Shown one piece after another: positions 42,970 to 51,667 of a stretch of DNA of 64,000 nt. The stretch is from positions 620,001-684,000 of the forward strand of contig CAWEKO010000003.1 in assembly GCA_963809715.1 (NCBI GenBank). Direction: 5' to 3'. Below the pieces are notes generated by a model. The model was not told where the DNA came from, made no database searches, and saw nothing but the letters and a program-made list of their open reading frames with translations. Within the stretch, counting starts at the first letter, position 1. Each line of letters opens with the position of its first letter. Made by a program: the position numbers and the translations under genes. This stretch comes from Bog-473 sp963809715. GTDB lineage: Bacteria; Actinomycetota; Acidimicrobiia; Acidimicrobiales; RAAP-2.

Positions 42970-43913
42970 CAGTGACGTCCGTTTCCGATGCCGGTCTGAC
43001 GGTTCGGTGGTTCCGGGCCATCGGAACCACGGTCAGCGTGGTCGTGCAGGAGCCGGACCAAGCCGACCTTGCTGAGCAAATACTCGATCGAGCGCTCGAG
43101 GAGATCGACCTGGCGTGCAGCCGGTTCCGCGACGACTCCGAGCTGGCCATGCTCCACGCCGAGGCCGGCCGCACGGTGCGGGTCTCGGGCTTGCTGTTCG
43201 AGGCCCTTGAGGTGGCCTGCATGGTCGCGGCCCGCACGAACGGCGCCGTCGATCCCACCGTCGGCAACGCGATCTGTGCGCTCGGGTATGACGCCGATCT
43301 CGCCCAGGTGCAGGCTCGCGGTCCTCTGGCCCCACTGGCCCTCGGCGTGGTGCCCGGCTACTCGCATGTGCAGCTCAATCCCCGCACCCGTTCGGTCCGC
43401 ATCCCGAGGGGCGTGCGTCTCGACCTCGGTTCGAGCGCCAAGGCATTGGCGGCCGACCGCGCTGCGGCGCGGATCGCCCACGCCGTCAACGGTGGGGTGC
43501 TGGTCAGCTTGGGTGGTGATGTTGCCGTCGCCGGCCCGTCGCCTTATGAAGGCTGGGCGGTGGGGATCGCTCACGAGTCGTCAGTCCCGGCCGAGGAGGT
43601 TGATCAGGTCGTCGCCATCAGGCACGGCGGCCTGGCGAGTTCTGCCGTTGGTGCCCGGACTTGGAAGTCGACCGAACGCGAGGTGCACCACATCGTCGAT
43701 CCGCGCACGGGTGACTGCGCCGCGCCCCACTGGTCGCTGGTATCGGCCACCGGTGCCTCGTGTGTCGAGGCCAACCTCGTCACCACAGCCTCGCTCGTTT
43801 GGGGAGCCGATGCGCTCGACCAACTCCGCCGTTTCGACCAGGCCGTGCGACTGGTCCGCTTCGACGGGAGGGTCTTCACCGTGAACGGCTGGCCGCCCGA
43901 GGAAACTGCATGA
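42966..43913 (+). CDS. apbE: FAD:protein FMN transferase
   Basis: A 315-residue ApbE protein. It has the FAD/Mg site series: ACSRFRDDSELAML, GAVDPTVGNAICALGYD, LDLGSSAKALAADRAAARI, GGVLVSLGGDVAVAG and HHIVDPRTGDC. It moves FMN from FAD onto a Thr or Ser of an exported protein. No lipoprotein signal or membrane helix is clear, so its location is uncertain; many act outside the membrane. It overlaps the small membrane protein on one side and the haem-type membrane protein on the other by 4 bp each. Confidence 0.92.
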   Translation: MTVTSVSDAGLTVRWFRAIGTTVSVVVQEPDQADLAEQILDRALEEIDLACSRFRDDSELAMLHAEAGRTVRVSGLLFEALEVACMVAARTNGAVDPTVGNAICALGYDADLAQVQARGPLAPLALGVVPGYSHVQLNPRTRSVRIPRGVRLDLGSSAKALAADRAAARIAHAVNGGVLVSLGGDVAVAGPSPYEGWAVGIAHESSVPAEEVDQVVAIRHGGLASSAVGARTWKSTEREVHHIVDPRTGDCAAPHWSLVSATGASCVEANLVTTASLVWGADALDQLRRFDQAVRLVRFDGRVFTVNGWPPEETA

Positions 43914-44533
43914 ACTCCACGGCGTTCTGGTACGCCACCCGGGCCACCGGGTTAATGGCGCTCATCCTCCTCACCACCACCATGGTGCTGGGCATCACGA
44001 CCACCACCCGTGCCCGGGCCCGCCAGTGGCCCGGGTTCGCGCAACAGGAAATGCATCGGCGCCTCTCCATGATCGCGGCGGTGTTCGTCGCGCTCCACGT
44101 CCTGACCAGCGTCCTCGACACGTACGTCGACGTCGGTTGGGCGGCAGTCGTGGTGCCCTTCACGTCGGGCTACGACAGATTTTGGGTGGGGGTTGGAGCT
44201 ATTTCGTTGGACCTGATGGCAGCAGTGTTCGTGACAAGCCTGCTGCGCTCGCGCCTGCGACCGGAAACTTGGCGCGCCCTGCACTGGTTGGCCTACCTCT
44301 GCTGGCCGGTCGCCCTCGCCCATACGTTCGGCATGGGCACCGATTCGGGCGAACTCTGGGTGATTGCGCTCGGAGTGGTCTGTGTGGCCCTCGTGGCGGC
44401 GGCCTTGGCCTGGCGCATGTTTGTCGTCACGCGTCAGAGTGCGGCGCGCACGGCGCACTCATCGGTCGATGGCGTGCCGCCTAAACACCTCGCGCTCGGC
44501 GGCCGCAGCGGTCCGGGAGTGCGCCGTGGTTAG
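43910..44533 (+). CDS. Ferric-reductase-like transmembrane protein
   Basis: A 207-residue integral membrane protein with five or six helices. Four membrane His residues (His49, His63, His125, His138) occur in two pairs with 13-residue spacing, as expected for two b-type haems of the ferric reductase/NOX fold. The helix set includes MALILLTTTMVLGITTTT and LHWLAYLCWPVALAHTFG. No flavin or NAD domain follows, so it must receive electrons from a partner, most likely the NuoF-like protein. The start overlaps the apbE stop. Confidence 0.88.
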   Translation: MNSTAFWYATRATGLMALILLTTTMVLGITTTTRARARQWPGFAQQEMHRRLSMIAAVFVALHVLTSVLDTYVDVGWAAVVVPFTSGYDRFWVGVGAISLDLMAAVFVTSLLRSRLRPETWRALHWLAYLCWPVALAHTFGMGTDSGELWVIALGVVCVALVAAALAWRMFVVTRQSAARTAHSSVDGVPPKHLALGGRSGPGVRRG

Positions 44534-45809
44534 CGTCGAACAGACCGTCGCCGCCCCGGGTCGATACCGCATCCTCGGTCATCCGACAGATCTCGCCGGC
44601 CATGTGGCCGCCCTTGGCCCACTTCCGGTGTCCACCTCGCCCGGACGGGAGTGGCTGGAGGCCTTTGTCGGCTCACTCGAGGCGTCCGGTCTCACCGGCC
44701 GCGGCGGAGCCGGGTTCCCTGCCGCCATCAAAGCGGCAATGACCCGCGCCGCAGGATCGGGCGGCACCATCCTCGTGAATGCCATGGAGGGGGAGCCGGC
44801 CAGCGACAAGGACAAGCTTCTGCTGATCCGTTCCCCGCACTTGGTGCTCGACGGCGCTCAGCTCCTGGCGGCCGCAACTGGCGCCTCACAGGTCACGGTG
44901 TGCGTGCCCGCCGGGCGCGAGGCGGTGGCCGCCGCCACGGCGCATGCCCTCGCCGAGCGGGCCTCTGCGGGCTGGCCTCTCGTGGCCGAGCAACTGGTGC
45001 GTCCGCCTGACCGTTTCGTCGCCGGCGAGGAGTCGGCGTTGGTGCAGTGGGTCAACGCCGGCCGGTCCCTCCCGTCGTTCCGAACCCATAAGGGGACGCC
45101 CTTACGGGTCGGACGCCGACCGGCGCTGGTCCATAACGCAGAGACGCTGGCCCATGTGTGCATGATCGGACGTTTCGGGGCCCAGGCTTTTCGCAGTCAA
45201 GGACAGATCGACGACCCCGGTACCTCGCTCGTCACTATTTCGGGCGCCGTGCAACACCCCGGAGTGGTCGAGGTTGTCAGGGGGACGGCTCTTCTTGACA
45301 TCGCGACTCGGGCGAACCCGCTGGGTCCCCCCCGCGCACTCCTTGTAGGTGGCTACGGCGGCAGCTGGGTCGGACCCGATCACTTCGCGACGCCGTACGC
45401 CTCCCTGCCGCTGCGTGCTGTCGGCGCGTCCGCCGGCGTCGGCATCGTGATCGTGCTCGGTCATGAGGCCTGCGGTTTGGCTGAGACGGCCCGGGTGGCG
45501 CACTACATGGCTGGTCAGAGCGCGGGCCAGTGTGGTCCCTGTGTGTACGGCCTGCCGGCCATCGCCGACGACATGACCCGACTCGCATGCGGCAGGGCCG
45601 ATCCTGATCTGTTGGGACGGCTGCGCCGGCGCCTCAATGCTGTGAACGGCCGGGGCGCCTGCCGTCATCCCGACGGCGTCGTGCGCCTGGTGGGCAGCGC
45701 GCTGGCCGTGTTCGAAGCAGACGCCCGGGCCCACGCGACGGGCCGGCCCTGCCCCGGATGGGACGCACCGACGCAGATGCGGTTCCCCGGCCTCACTCGG
45801 GGAGCATGA
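44526..45809 (+). CDS. NuoF-like flavin/iron-sulphur electron-input protein (SLBB type)
   Basis: A 427-residue protein related to the NADH-binding 51-kDa subunit of complex I. It has GLTGRGGAGFPAAIKAAM and NAMEGEPASDKDK for FMN and NADH, GEESALVQWVNAG, an SLBB-like region GAVQHPGVVEV, and a C-terminal 4Fe-4S site: Cys pair in AGQCGPCVYGLPAI with another Cys in GRGACRHPDG. It would oxidise NAD(P)H and pass electrons to the ferredoxin or to the membrane protein. Normally NuoF is a complex-I subunit; here it is separated from nuo genes. The GTG start at 44526 overlaps the previous stop by 8 bp. Confidence 0.87.
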   Translation: MVSVEQTVAAPGRYRILGHPTDLAGHVAALGPLPVSTSPGREWLEAFVGSLEASGLTGRGGAGFPAAIKAAMTRAAGSGGTILVNAMEGEPASDKDKLLLIRSPHLVLDGAQLLAAATGASQVTVCVPAGREAVAAATAHALAERASAGWPLVAEQLVRPPDRFVAGEESALVQWVNAGRSLPSFRTHKGTPLRVGRRPALVHNAETLAHVCMIGRFGAQAFRSQGQIDDPGTSLVTISGAVQHPGVVEVVRGTALLDIATRANPLGPPRALLVGGYGGSWVGPDHFATPYASLPLRAVGASAGVGIVIVLGHEACGLAETARVAHYMAGQSAGQCGPCVYGLPAIADDMTRLACGRADPDLLGRLRRRLNAVNGRGACRHPDGVVRLVGSALAVFEADARAHATGRPCPGWDAPTQMRFPGLTRGA

Positions 45810-46021
45810 GCGCTGTGCGGATCTTGATCGATCCCGTGGCGTGCGACGCCTACGGCTACTGCGCCGAGTTGCTGCCCGAAGCCATCACGCTCGACGAATG
45901 GGGGTATCCCGTGGTCGACGGTAGACCGATTCCGCCCGAGCTGGCCGCGGCCGCCCGCCGAGCTGCACGCGATTGCCCGCGACGGGCCATCTCGCTGCGC
46001 GAACGTCCGGGCGGTCGTTGA
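45806..46021 (+). CDS. Ferredoxin, single 3Fe-4S type
   Basis: A 71-residue acidic ferredoxin beginning MSAVRILIDPVACDAYGYC. Cys13, Cys19 and Cys57 (in ARDCPRRAIS) match the three-ligand arrangement with the central Cys replaced by Tyr/Ala, typical of 3Fe-4S actinobacterial ferredoxins that often partner cytochrome P450. It overlaps the NuoF-like stop by 4 bp and ends the operon. A P450 lies 2.4 kb away and could be a second client, but this is a guess. Confidence 0.9.
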   Translation: MSAVRILIDPVACDAYGYCAELLPEAITLDEWGYPVVDGRPIPPELAAAARRAARDCPRRAISLRERPGGR

Positions 46022-46066
46022 TCGGTCGGACAAGAATGGCGATATGCCGACGCGTCCCAGAGCCCG

Positions 46067-46528
46067 ATGCCACCATCACGAGTGCTGATTCGCAGGGCAG
46101 CGGACGCCGACTTGCCCCGGATCGTTCAACTGCTCCAGAGCGGAGCCGTTCCAGGCGAGATCTCTCCAGAGGGTGGCGACATCGCCCTCTACCGATCGGC
46201 CCTGCACGAGATTGAGGATGGCACTGGCGCCGTGCTCGTGGCCCAGCTGGGCGACGAGGTCGTGGGGGTCTGCCAACTCATCGTGTTCCGTCACCTTCAC
46301 CGGCGCGGCGGTCTGTGCGCCGAGATCGAATCCGTACACGTGCACCCCGACCACCGGGGCGTCGACATCGGCTCGACGCTTGTTGCGGACGCAGTCGAGC
46401 GAGCCCGGGCCATGGGCTGCTACCGGGTCCAGTTGGCTTCCAACCGTGCCCGGGAGGATGCCCACCGCTTCTACGAGCGGCTCGGCTTCGTGCCCTCCCA
46501 TGTGGGCTACAAGCTGTTCCTCTCGTGA
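46067..46528 (+). CDS. GNAT family N-acetyltransferase
   Basis: A 153-residue single-domain GNAT. It starts VLIRRAADADLPRIVQLLQ, has AEIESVHVHPDHRGVDIGSTL (acetyl-CoA loop, with VDI in place of the usual R-G-xG) and NRAREDAHRFYERLGFVPS. It would acetylate a small molecule or protein amine. The altered pyrophosphate loop may lower or change cofactor binding. Start at 46067 is by context; in-frame alternatives are few. Alone, or with the small operon behind it. Confidence 0.88.
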   Translation: MPPSRVLIRRAADADLPRIVQLLQSGAVPGEISPEGGDIALYRSALHEIEDGTGAVLVAQLGDEVVGVCQLIVFRHLHRRGGLCAEIESVHVHPDHRGVDIGSTLVADAVERARAMGCYRVQLASNRAREDAHRFYERLGFVPSHVGYKLFLS

Positions 46529-46563
46529 TGGTGGCGACGACACCGACCGCTTGCTATCTCTAC

Positions 46564-46587
46564 GTAATCATGTAATATAGTAATATG
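46564..46587 (+). promoter_or_regulatory. Three tandem 8-bp repeats at the start codon; leaderless promoter with candidate operator
   Basis: GTAATCAT, GTAATATA and GTAATATG follow each other without gaps, the last ending in the ATG of the next gene. This AT-rich block stands out in a GC-rich region. TAATAT at 46573-46578, six bases before the ATG, would be a normal -10 element for a leaderless transcript; no Shine-Dalgarno is present. The 8-bp period resembles the short repeats bound by RHH repressors. Confidence 0.6.
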
Positions 46588-47175
46588 AGTGACACAGGAA
46601 GAGGGCCCCAACGTGGACGCCGGCGCTCGGCGGAGCAGGTTCCATCAGGTCCCGAACAGGAACGGTTGATCAGCGCCTGGTTCAGCGGCCGGGTGCCCGA
46701 GGGTTGGTTCGAGGGCAGCCCGACCATCGAGATCGACGGTGACGAAATCCTCATCGTCGGCGACCTGGCGTCGCCCCAATTGGCCGAAGGCGCCGGGGAG
46801 GACGAGGTCAGGGTGGCCGAACAGGCCCGCATCAGTGGATTCCGTGAGGAGACCCGGGGTGTGAGGGTGCGCATTGCCGAGGAGGCTCAACCGGCGTTCA
46901 GGCGGACGGTCTCGTGGGGCGCCCAGTGCGGAGGGTCGCGGGTCCACTTCACGACGGCCGGTGTTCCCGCCATGACCCGGCTCGGAATGCGCGATAGGCG
47001 CGTCCTCGACACCTTGATCGATGCCGGCGTCGCCGGCAGCCGGAGCCAGGCCCTGGCCTGGTGCGTGCGCCTTGTCGGGCAGCACGAATCCGAGTGGATC
47101 GACGAGCTCCGTGGGGCCATGGCCAAGGTCGAAGAGGTGCGCAACCGGGGACCGCGGAGCGGCGATCCGGACTGA
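46585..47175 (+). CDS. Protein with a putative C-terminal ribbon-helix-helix-like segment
   Basis: A 196-residue protein. Residues 30-120 look like a mixed alpha/beta domain, with WFSGRVPEGWFEGSP and DEILIVGDL, not assigned to a family. The C-terminal segment, RVLDTLIDAGVAGSRSQAL then AWCVRLVGQHESEW, follows the pattern of RHH (CopG/MetJ-type) DNA-binding proteins, especially the AGVAGSRSxAL turn. A short start motif lacks any SD and carries three octamer repeats, so negative autoregulation is plausible. Function otherwise unknown. Confidence 0.7.
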   Translation: MSDTGRGPQRGRRRSAEQVPSGPEQERLISAWFSGRVPEGWFEGSPTIEIDGDEILIVGDLASPQLAEGAGEDEVRVAEQARISGFREETRGVRVRIAEEAQPAFRRTVSWGAQCGGSRVHFTTAGVPAMTRLGMRDRRVLDTLIDAGVAGSRSQALAWCVRLVGQHESEWIDELRGAMAKVEEVRNRGPRSGDPD

Positions 47176-47198
47176 CGCTGCACGTGCCAGCATGCGCC

Positions 47199-47546
47199 AT
47201 GGAACATTTTCACCAGGTGCAGGACGAGCTGCGTGAGCCGTACCGCCAACTGCGAGAGGCCATTCCCGACGTGACGGAGGCGTACGGTGCGCTTCACGAC
47301 GCAGCAATGAAAGATGGCGCGCTCTCGGTCAAGTTCAAGGAGCTCGTTGCTCTGGCCATCTCCATTACGCGGGAGTGCGACGGCTGCATTGCAGCGCACG
47401 CTCGTGGTGCAGTGCGCCGGGGCGCGACGCGCCGGGAGGTGGTCGAGACGATCGGCGTGGCCATCCACATGAACGGAGGACCGGGCACCGTTTGGGGTCC
47501 GCGGGCGCTGGCCGCATATCAGGAGTTCGGCGGCGAGACGGTTTGA
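47199..47546 (+). CDS. Carboxymuconolactone decarboxylase/AhpD-like protein
   Basis: A 115-residue protein of the CMD fold. The redox-type motif is CDGCIAAHARGAVRRG (Cys60, Cys63, His67), the C-x2-C-x3-H of AhpD-like disulphide reductants. That motif favours a peroxidase-linked role over true carboxymuconolactone decarboxylase. Six-helix length fits. The ATG at 47199 is preferred. It overlaps the 3' end of the YihY gene by 28 bp in convergent orientation. Confidence 0.9.
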   Translation: MEHFHQVQDELREPYRQLREAIPDVTEAYGALHDAAMKDGALSVKFKELVALAISITRECDGCIAAHARGAVRRGATRREVVETIGVAIHMNGGPGTVWGPRALAAYQEFGGETV

Positions 47547-48436
47547 ACCGCACCTGGCGCCGAGGTGGGTTCCGTGGCCGGCGGTTGTTCGTCGAGGTGG
47601 CGCGGCCACAGGCGCTTCGCCAGGACGACATTCGTCTCGCCGGCGTAGATGAAGAGCTGCGAGCCTAGGGAGAGCCAGAACACGAGGCCGAGCACGGTGG
47701 CGAAGAGGCCATAGAGCTGGGTGGCGTGCCGGAGGGCATGACTCACCAGCAGGCCGCCCGCCGCTTCGAGGATGGTCCAGCCGAGCGCACCGATCAACGC
47801 CCCCGGCAAGAGCTGGTGCCAGCGTGTCCCGGGCGGGGCAAGGATGTGTAAGGCCAACACATAGGCCGCGAAGTTGACCGCGGCCGCACCGACCAGCGTG
47901 TAGGCCCAGTAGGCCACCGCGTTGTCGTGCACGCCACCGATGGTCGAGATGCCGGCAAGGATGGCGCTCCCTACCACGGCCACGGCGATGGTGCCCAGGA
48001 GCAACAGCCCGCGCAGCACGCGCGGGAGGAGCCCGGCTTCTTTCCGGCGTGGGACGCCCCACATGATGGCGCTCGCTGTCTGGAGGTGGTTGGTCACGCC
48101 GAGAGATCCCCACAAGAGGCCCACGAAGCTGACCACGAAGGCCAGCGCGGAGGGCCTGTGCAGCGCGGAGATGCTCGACCCCAGCTTGTTACCGATCACC
48201 GGGAACTCGCCGAGGGCTGAGTGGATGATGCGTTGCTCTGCTTGGGGATTGTTGCGCAGTACCAATCCGACGACGGTGACGAAGAGCAGAAGCAACGGGA
48301 ATACGGCGAGGAATCCGTAGAAGGTGACCAGTGCGGCGAGCGACCCACCCCGATCATCCCCGTACTTCTTGAGCACCGCGACCGGGACGGCGGTGAACGC
48401 CGAACGGCGCTGCCGGTCGTCGAGCCAGCGGGACAA
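47519..48436 (-). CDS. YihY/virulence factor BrkB family membrane protein
   Basis: A 305-residue integral membrane protein with five to six helices. YGDDRGGSLAALVTFYGFLAVFP opens the domain and TQLYGLFATVLGLVFWL lies near the end, both at the usual places for the YihY/BrkB fold. The role of this family is not settled; a transporter or efflux function has been proposed. The C-terminal tail is Pro/Ser-rich and hydrophilic. It is transcribed in the same direction as the P450 upstream of it, 14 bp apart. Confidence 0.9.
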   Translation of the reverse strand: MSRWLDDRQRRSAFTAVPVAVLKKYGDDRGGSLAALVTFYGFLAVFPLLLLFVTVVGLVLRNNPQAEQRIIHSALGEFPVIGNKLGSSISALHRPSALAFVVSFVGLLWGSLGVTNHLQTASAIMWGVPRRKEAGLLPRVLRGLLLLGTIAVAVVGSAILAGISTIGGVHDNAVAYWAYTLVGAAAVNFAAYVLALHILAPPGTRWHQLLPGALIGALGWTILEAAGGLLVSHALRHATQLYGLFATVLGLVFWLSLGSQLFIYAGETNVVLAKRLWPRHLDEQPPATEPTSAPGAVQTVSPPNS

Positions 48437-48450
48437 CCGCCGCCAGAGTT

Positions 48451-49740
48451 TCAGCGTGCGACGGCCGCCGGCGTGAAGGTGCAGTCGAGGTGTTTGATGC
48501 CATTGATGAACGGGGACAGCAGGCGGTCCGGTTCGCCTGTTGCCGAGATGTCGGGGAGCCGCTCGAAGAGCCGCCGGAACATCACTTCGATCTCCTCGCG
48601 GGCCAGGTGGGCACCCAGGCAGAAGTGAGGACCAGCCGCACCGAACCCGATGTGGGGGTTCGGTGCGCGCCGTACGTCGAATGTGTAGGGGTCCGCGAAC
48701 ACGTCCTCGTCCCGGTTCGCCGAGTTGTAGAACATGATCACCCGGTCACCGGCCGCCATGTCCTGACCGCCCAGGACCGTGTCTTGCGCCACTGTCCGCC
48801 GCATCCAGATCACTGGTGAGGCCCAGCGGACAACCTCGTCCACCGCGGACGGCGCCACCGCGTCGGGGTCGGCCTGCCACAGGGCTCGCTGATCCGGATG
48901 TTGGGTGAGTGCCAGCAGCCCATGACTGATGGCATTGCGGGTGGTCTCGTTGCCGGCCACGACCAGCAAGATGAAGAACGACGCCACTTCGGCGTCGGTC
49001 AGTGCCTCGCCATCGACATTGGTGTTGACAAGGGCCGAGGTCACATCCTCCGTGGGGTGCTCCTTTCGGTACTGGGCCAGATCGTTCATCAGCAGATTCA
49101 ACTGCTGCGCCGCGTTCATGAATGCGACCATGGGGTCCTCACCCTCGGCCACGTACTCAGGGTCACCGTTCGAGAGGATCACGTTGGACGCGTTGAACAC
49201 GGTGTCGTAGTCGGCCGGCCCGATACCCATCATGTTGCAGATGATCTCGAGGGGCAGCCGGGCGGCCACCTCGACCGTGAAGTCGCAGCCGCCCTGGTGG
49301 GCCACTCGGTCGATCACGGTGTTGGCCACGTAGTCGATGCGTTCTTCGATCGACTTGATCATTCGGGGGTTGAAGGCAGCCGACACGATCCGCCGCAAGC
49401 GAGCGTGGCGCGGGTTGTCCATGTTGATCATGGAGCCGAAGAACTCGTTCATTTCCTCGGGCAGGTCGATCATGGAGGTTGCGCCCTTGCCCGACTGGAA
49501 GATCTCAGGATGGCGACTCGCCTCAGTCACGTCCGCATGCTTGGTCAAGGCGTAGAAGCCACTTCCCTTGGGCACGACGTAGGTCAATGCCTCGGGGATC
49601 TCCGGCTCGTCGAAATGCGGAATCGGACGTTGGCGGCGCAGTGTCCGGAAGGCTCCCTCTCGCTCCTCCCAGGGCCGGGCCCAGAACTCGATGTCGGAGA
49701 GATCGATGTCGTCGACGGCCAGGACGGCACGTGGTTCCAT
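48451..49740 (-). CDS. Cytochrome P450
   Basis: A 429-residue P450. The oxygen-binding I-helix reads VVAGNETTRNAI, the K-helix EVVRWASPVIWMRR contains ExxR, and the haem-binding loop is GFGAAGPHFCLGAHLARE with Cys374 as the haem ligand. It is soluble, with no membrane anchor. The sequence style (VVPKGSGFYALTKH and the MINMDNPRHARLR block) resembles the CYP125/CYP142/CYP124 group that oxidises cholesterol or branched-chain lipids. It needs a ferredoxin; the 3Fe-4S protein encoded at 45806 is a candidate. Start ATG at 49740 is divergent from the peptidase gene. Confidence 0.94.
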   Translation of the reverse strand: MEPRAVLAVDDIDLSDIEFWARPWEEREGAFRTLRRQRPIPHFDEPEIPEALTYVVPKGSGFYALTKHADVTEASRHPEIFQSGKGATSMIDLPEEMNEFFGSMINMDNPRHARLRRIVSAAFNPRMIKSIEERIDYVANTVIDRVAHQGGCDFTVEVAARLPLEIICNMMGIGPADYDTVFNASNVILSNGDPEYVAEGEDPMVAFMNAAQQLNLLMNDLAQYRKEHPTEDVTSALVNTNVDGEALTDAEVASFFILLVVAGNETTRNAISHGLLALTQHPDQRALWQADPDAVAPSAVDEVVRWASPVIWMRRTVAQDTVLGGQDMAAGDRVIMFYNSANRDEDVFADPYTFDVRRAPNPHIGFGAAGPHFCLGAHLAREEIEVMFRRLFERLPDISATGEPDRLLSPFINGIKHLDCTFTPAAVAR

Positions 49741-49774
49741 GCCGTTACCCTACCCACCTCCCTACACTTCGATC

Positions 49775-50986
49775 ATGTGCGACACGCTGTGTGCTCTGGG
49801 TCCGGGTGGCATGGTCTTCGCCAAGAATTCGGATCGTCCGCCGGGTGAGGTGCAAATCACTTGGCCGTTCGGCCGGCGCGCCTCGAACGGGTGCTCGCTG
49901 CGCACCCAGTACCTGACCATTGGTGACACCGGCGCACATGCCGTCCTGGTCTCCTGCCCGACCTGGCTCTGGGGTGCCGAGCACGGGGTGAACGAGTACG
50001 GCGTGGCCATCGGCAACGAGCGGGTGGGCACGACCCACGACTCAGAGCACGCCAAACCTGCCCTGATCGGAATGGACTTGGTCCGGCTCGGGTTGGAGCG
50101 GTCACGCACCGCGAGGGAGGCCATCGACGTGATGACCGGACTGCTCGAGTCCTGCGGGCAAGGTGGGATTGCCGACGCTGCCCGTCGGAACGCCTACGAC
50201 TCCTCGTTCCTGGTGGCCGATCCCACCGAGGCCTTCGTGCTCGAGACGGCCGGGAAGGACTACGCCGTCGCCCCGGCCCGGGGTGCGACCGCCATCTCGA
50301 ACCGACTCGGCATCGGTACCGAGTGGACGCGAGCTTCCCCGGCGCTGGGGCCCGGAGCCCCTTTCACGCAATTCCGCGATGCGGACGAGAACACGGCGTC
50401 CGCGGACGTCCGCCTAGCGGCCAGCCGCCGCTTTTTGGACTCGGTGCCTCCCGGCGGCCTCACGGCGCGGGTGACCGCGGCGCACCTGCGCGACCACGGC
50501 ACCGGACCGTGGGGCGTTCCCGGGAAGCCAGGGGCGGTGCAGCCTCCCCCGTCGAGTGTGGGGGAGGCCTTCGCCGGTGTGACCGTCTGCATGCACGTTC
50601 GGAACGTCAGCGTGACTGCGGCCTCCATGATCGCCGAGCTTCCCGACGGAGTGAACGACGGTGCACCTCTGCGCGTGTACGTGGCTCCCGGAAGTCCGTG
50701 CGTCAGCGTCTATGTCCCCGCCTTCCCCCGCACCACCAAGGGTGCCGCACCGTTTGTGCCAACGGAACTCTCGGGCGAGGAGATCTGGCGCGCCGCCGAC
50801 ACTCTGCGCCAACGGGTCGAATCGGACCCGGACGCCCTGGTATCGGTTCGAGCTGCCCTCCAACCGGTGGAGGATGAGATCTGGTTTGAGGCCGACGAGG
50901 TGCTCGAGCACCCCGACCGCTGGGCTTCGGTCGCCGGCTCGTGGGGTATCCGCACCCTGCACGCGCTCACCACCTGTATCCCCTAA
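49775..50986 (+). CDS. Secernin-like C69 family peptidase (Ntn hydrolase)
   Basis: A 403-residue Ntn-hydrolase. Met1 is followed directly by Cys2 in MCDTLCALGPGG, the residue freed by methionine removal and used as nucleophile. KNSDRPPGEVQ, WGAEHGVNEYGVAIGNE and ISNRLGIGTEW continue the secernin pattern. It may hydrolyse dipeptides or amides, though eukaryotic secernins have no proven protease activity. The ATG at 49775 is essential because any longer reading would bury the nucleophile. It lies 35 bp from the divergent P450 start. Confidence 0.9.
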   Translation: MCDTLCALGPGGMVFAKNSDRPPGEVQITWPFGRRASNGCSLRTQYLTIGDTGAHAVLVSCPTWLWGAEHGVNEYGVAIGNERVGTTHDSEHAKPALIGMDLVRLGLERSRTAREAIDVMTGLLESCGQGGIADAARRNAYDSSFLVADPTEAFVLETAGKDYAVAPARGATAISNRLGIGTEWTRASPALGPGAPFTQFRDADENTASADVRLAASRRFLDSVPPGGLTARVTAAHLRDHGTGPWGVPGKPGAVQPPPSSVGEAFAGVTVCMHVRNVSVTAASMIAELPDGVNDGAPLRVYVAPGSPCVSVYVPAFPRTTKGAAPFVPTELSGEEIWRAADTLRQRVESDPDALVSVRAALQPVEDEIWFEADEVLEHPDRWASVAGSWGIRTLHALTTCIP

Positions 50987-51051
50987 ACGGGTCAACGGCG
51001 ACAGTACGCTGCGAAAACGCAGTGCACTCCTATTCGCCAAGGGGGACGACC

Positions 51052-51651
51052 ATGACTTACACGCTCACGACAGACGACATCACCGTCGGTGACGCCGTGA
51101 CCAGCCAGCTCGAGAAGATGTGGGGCTGGTACCTGGCGGGCGGCATCATCTCGGTGATCTTCGGGTTCTTCGTCATCAGCTGGCGCCATGCCACGGTGTA
51201 CGCGGCCATCTACTTCGCCAGTGGGTTCTTCATCGTGGGAGGGCTCTTCGAGATCTTCGGATCGTTCCGCATGGCACGTCAACGCTGGATGCACCTCCTC
51301 TTCGGGGTGTTCTGGCTGGGCGCCGGCATCGTCGGCTTCGTCTGGCCGCACATCACGATTTTCGTGGTCGCCGTGCTGATCGGGTGGTCGTTCCTGGTGC
51401 TCGGGATCTTCGACATCGTTTCGTCCCTCTCGCACCATCACCTGCCCTATTGGTGGCTCTATCTCATCCGCGGCGTCATCGCCTTGGCCCTCGGTTTCCT
51501 GTGTATCCGCCACCCGGGCGGGACCCTGACCGCCGTCATGGTCATGGTGGGCATCCTCGCCATCCTCTTCGGCGTCGTCGAAATCGTGGGCGCTCTCTCT
51601 GCTCGCCACGCCACGAAGTACTGGGAGAAATACAAGAAGCAGTTGAGCTGA
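51052..51651 (+). CDS. HdeD family (DUF308) membrane protein
   Basis: A 199-residue protein with six membrane helices arranged in three repeated helix pairs, each with a G-rich start: WYLAGGIISVIFGFFVI, LLFGVFWLGAGIVGFVW and YLIRGVIALALGFLCI. This is the acid-resistance membrane protein HdeD fold, whose biochemical role is undefined. Start ATG at 51052 has GGGGGACG upstream. It stands alone, with the FAH gene 16 bp behind. Confidence 0.9.
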   Translation: MTYTLTTDDITVGDAVTSQLEKMWGWYLAGGIISVIFGFFVISWRHATVYAAIYFASGFFIVGGLFEIFGSFRMARQRWMHLLFGVFWLGAGIVGFVWPHITIFVVAVLIGWSFLVLGIFDIVSSLSHHHLPYWWLYLIRGVIALALGFLCIRHPGGTLTAVMVMVGILAILFGVVEIVGALSARHATKYWEKYKKQLS

Positions 51652-51667
51652 GCCCGCTCGAGAAGCG

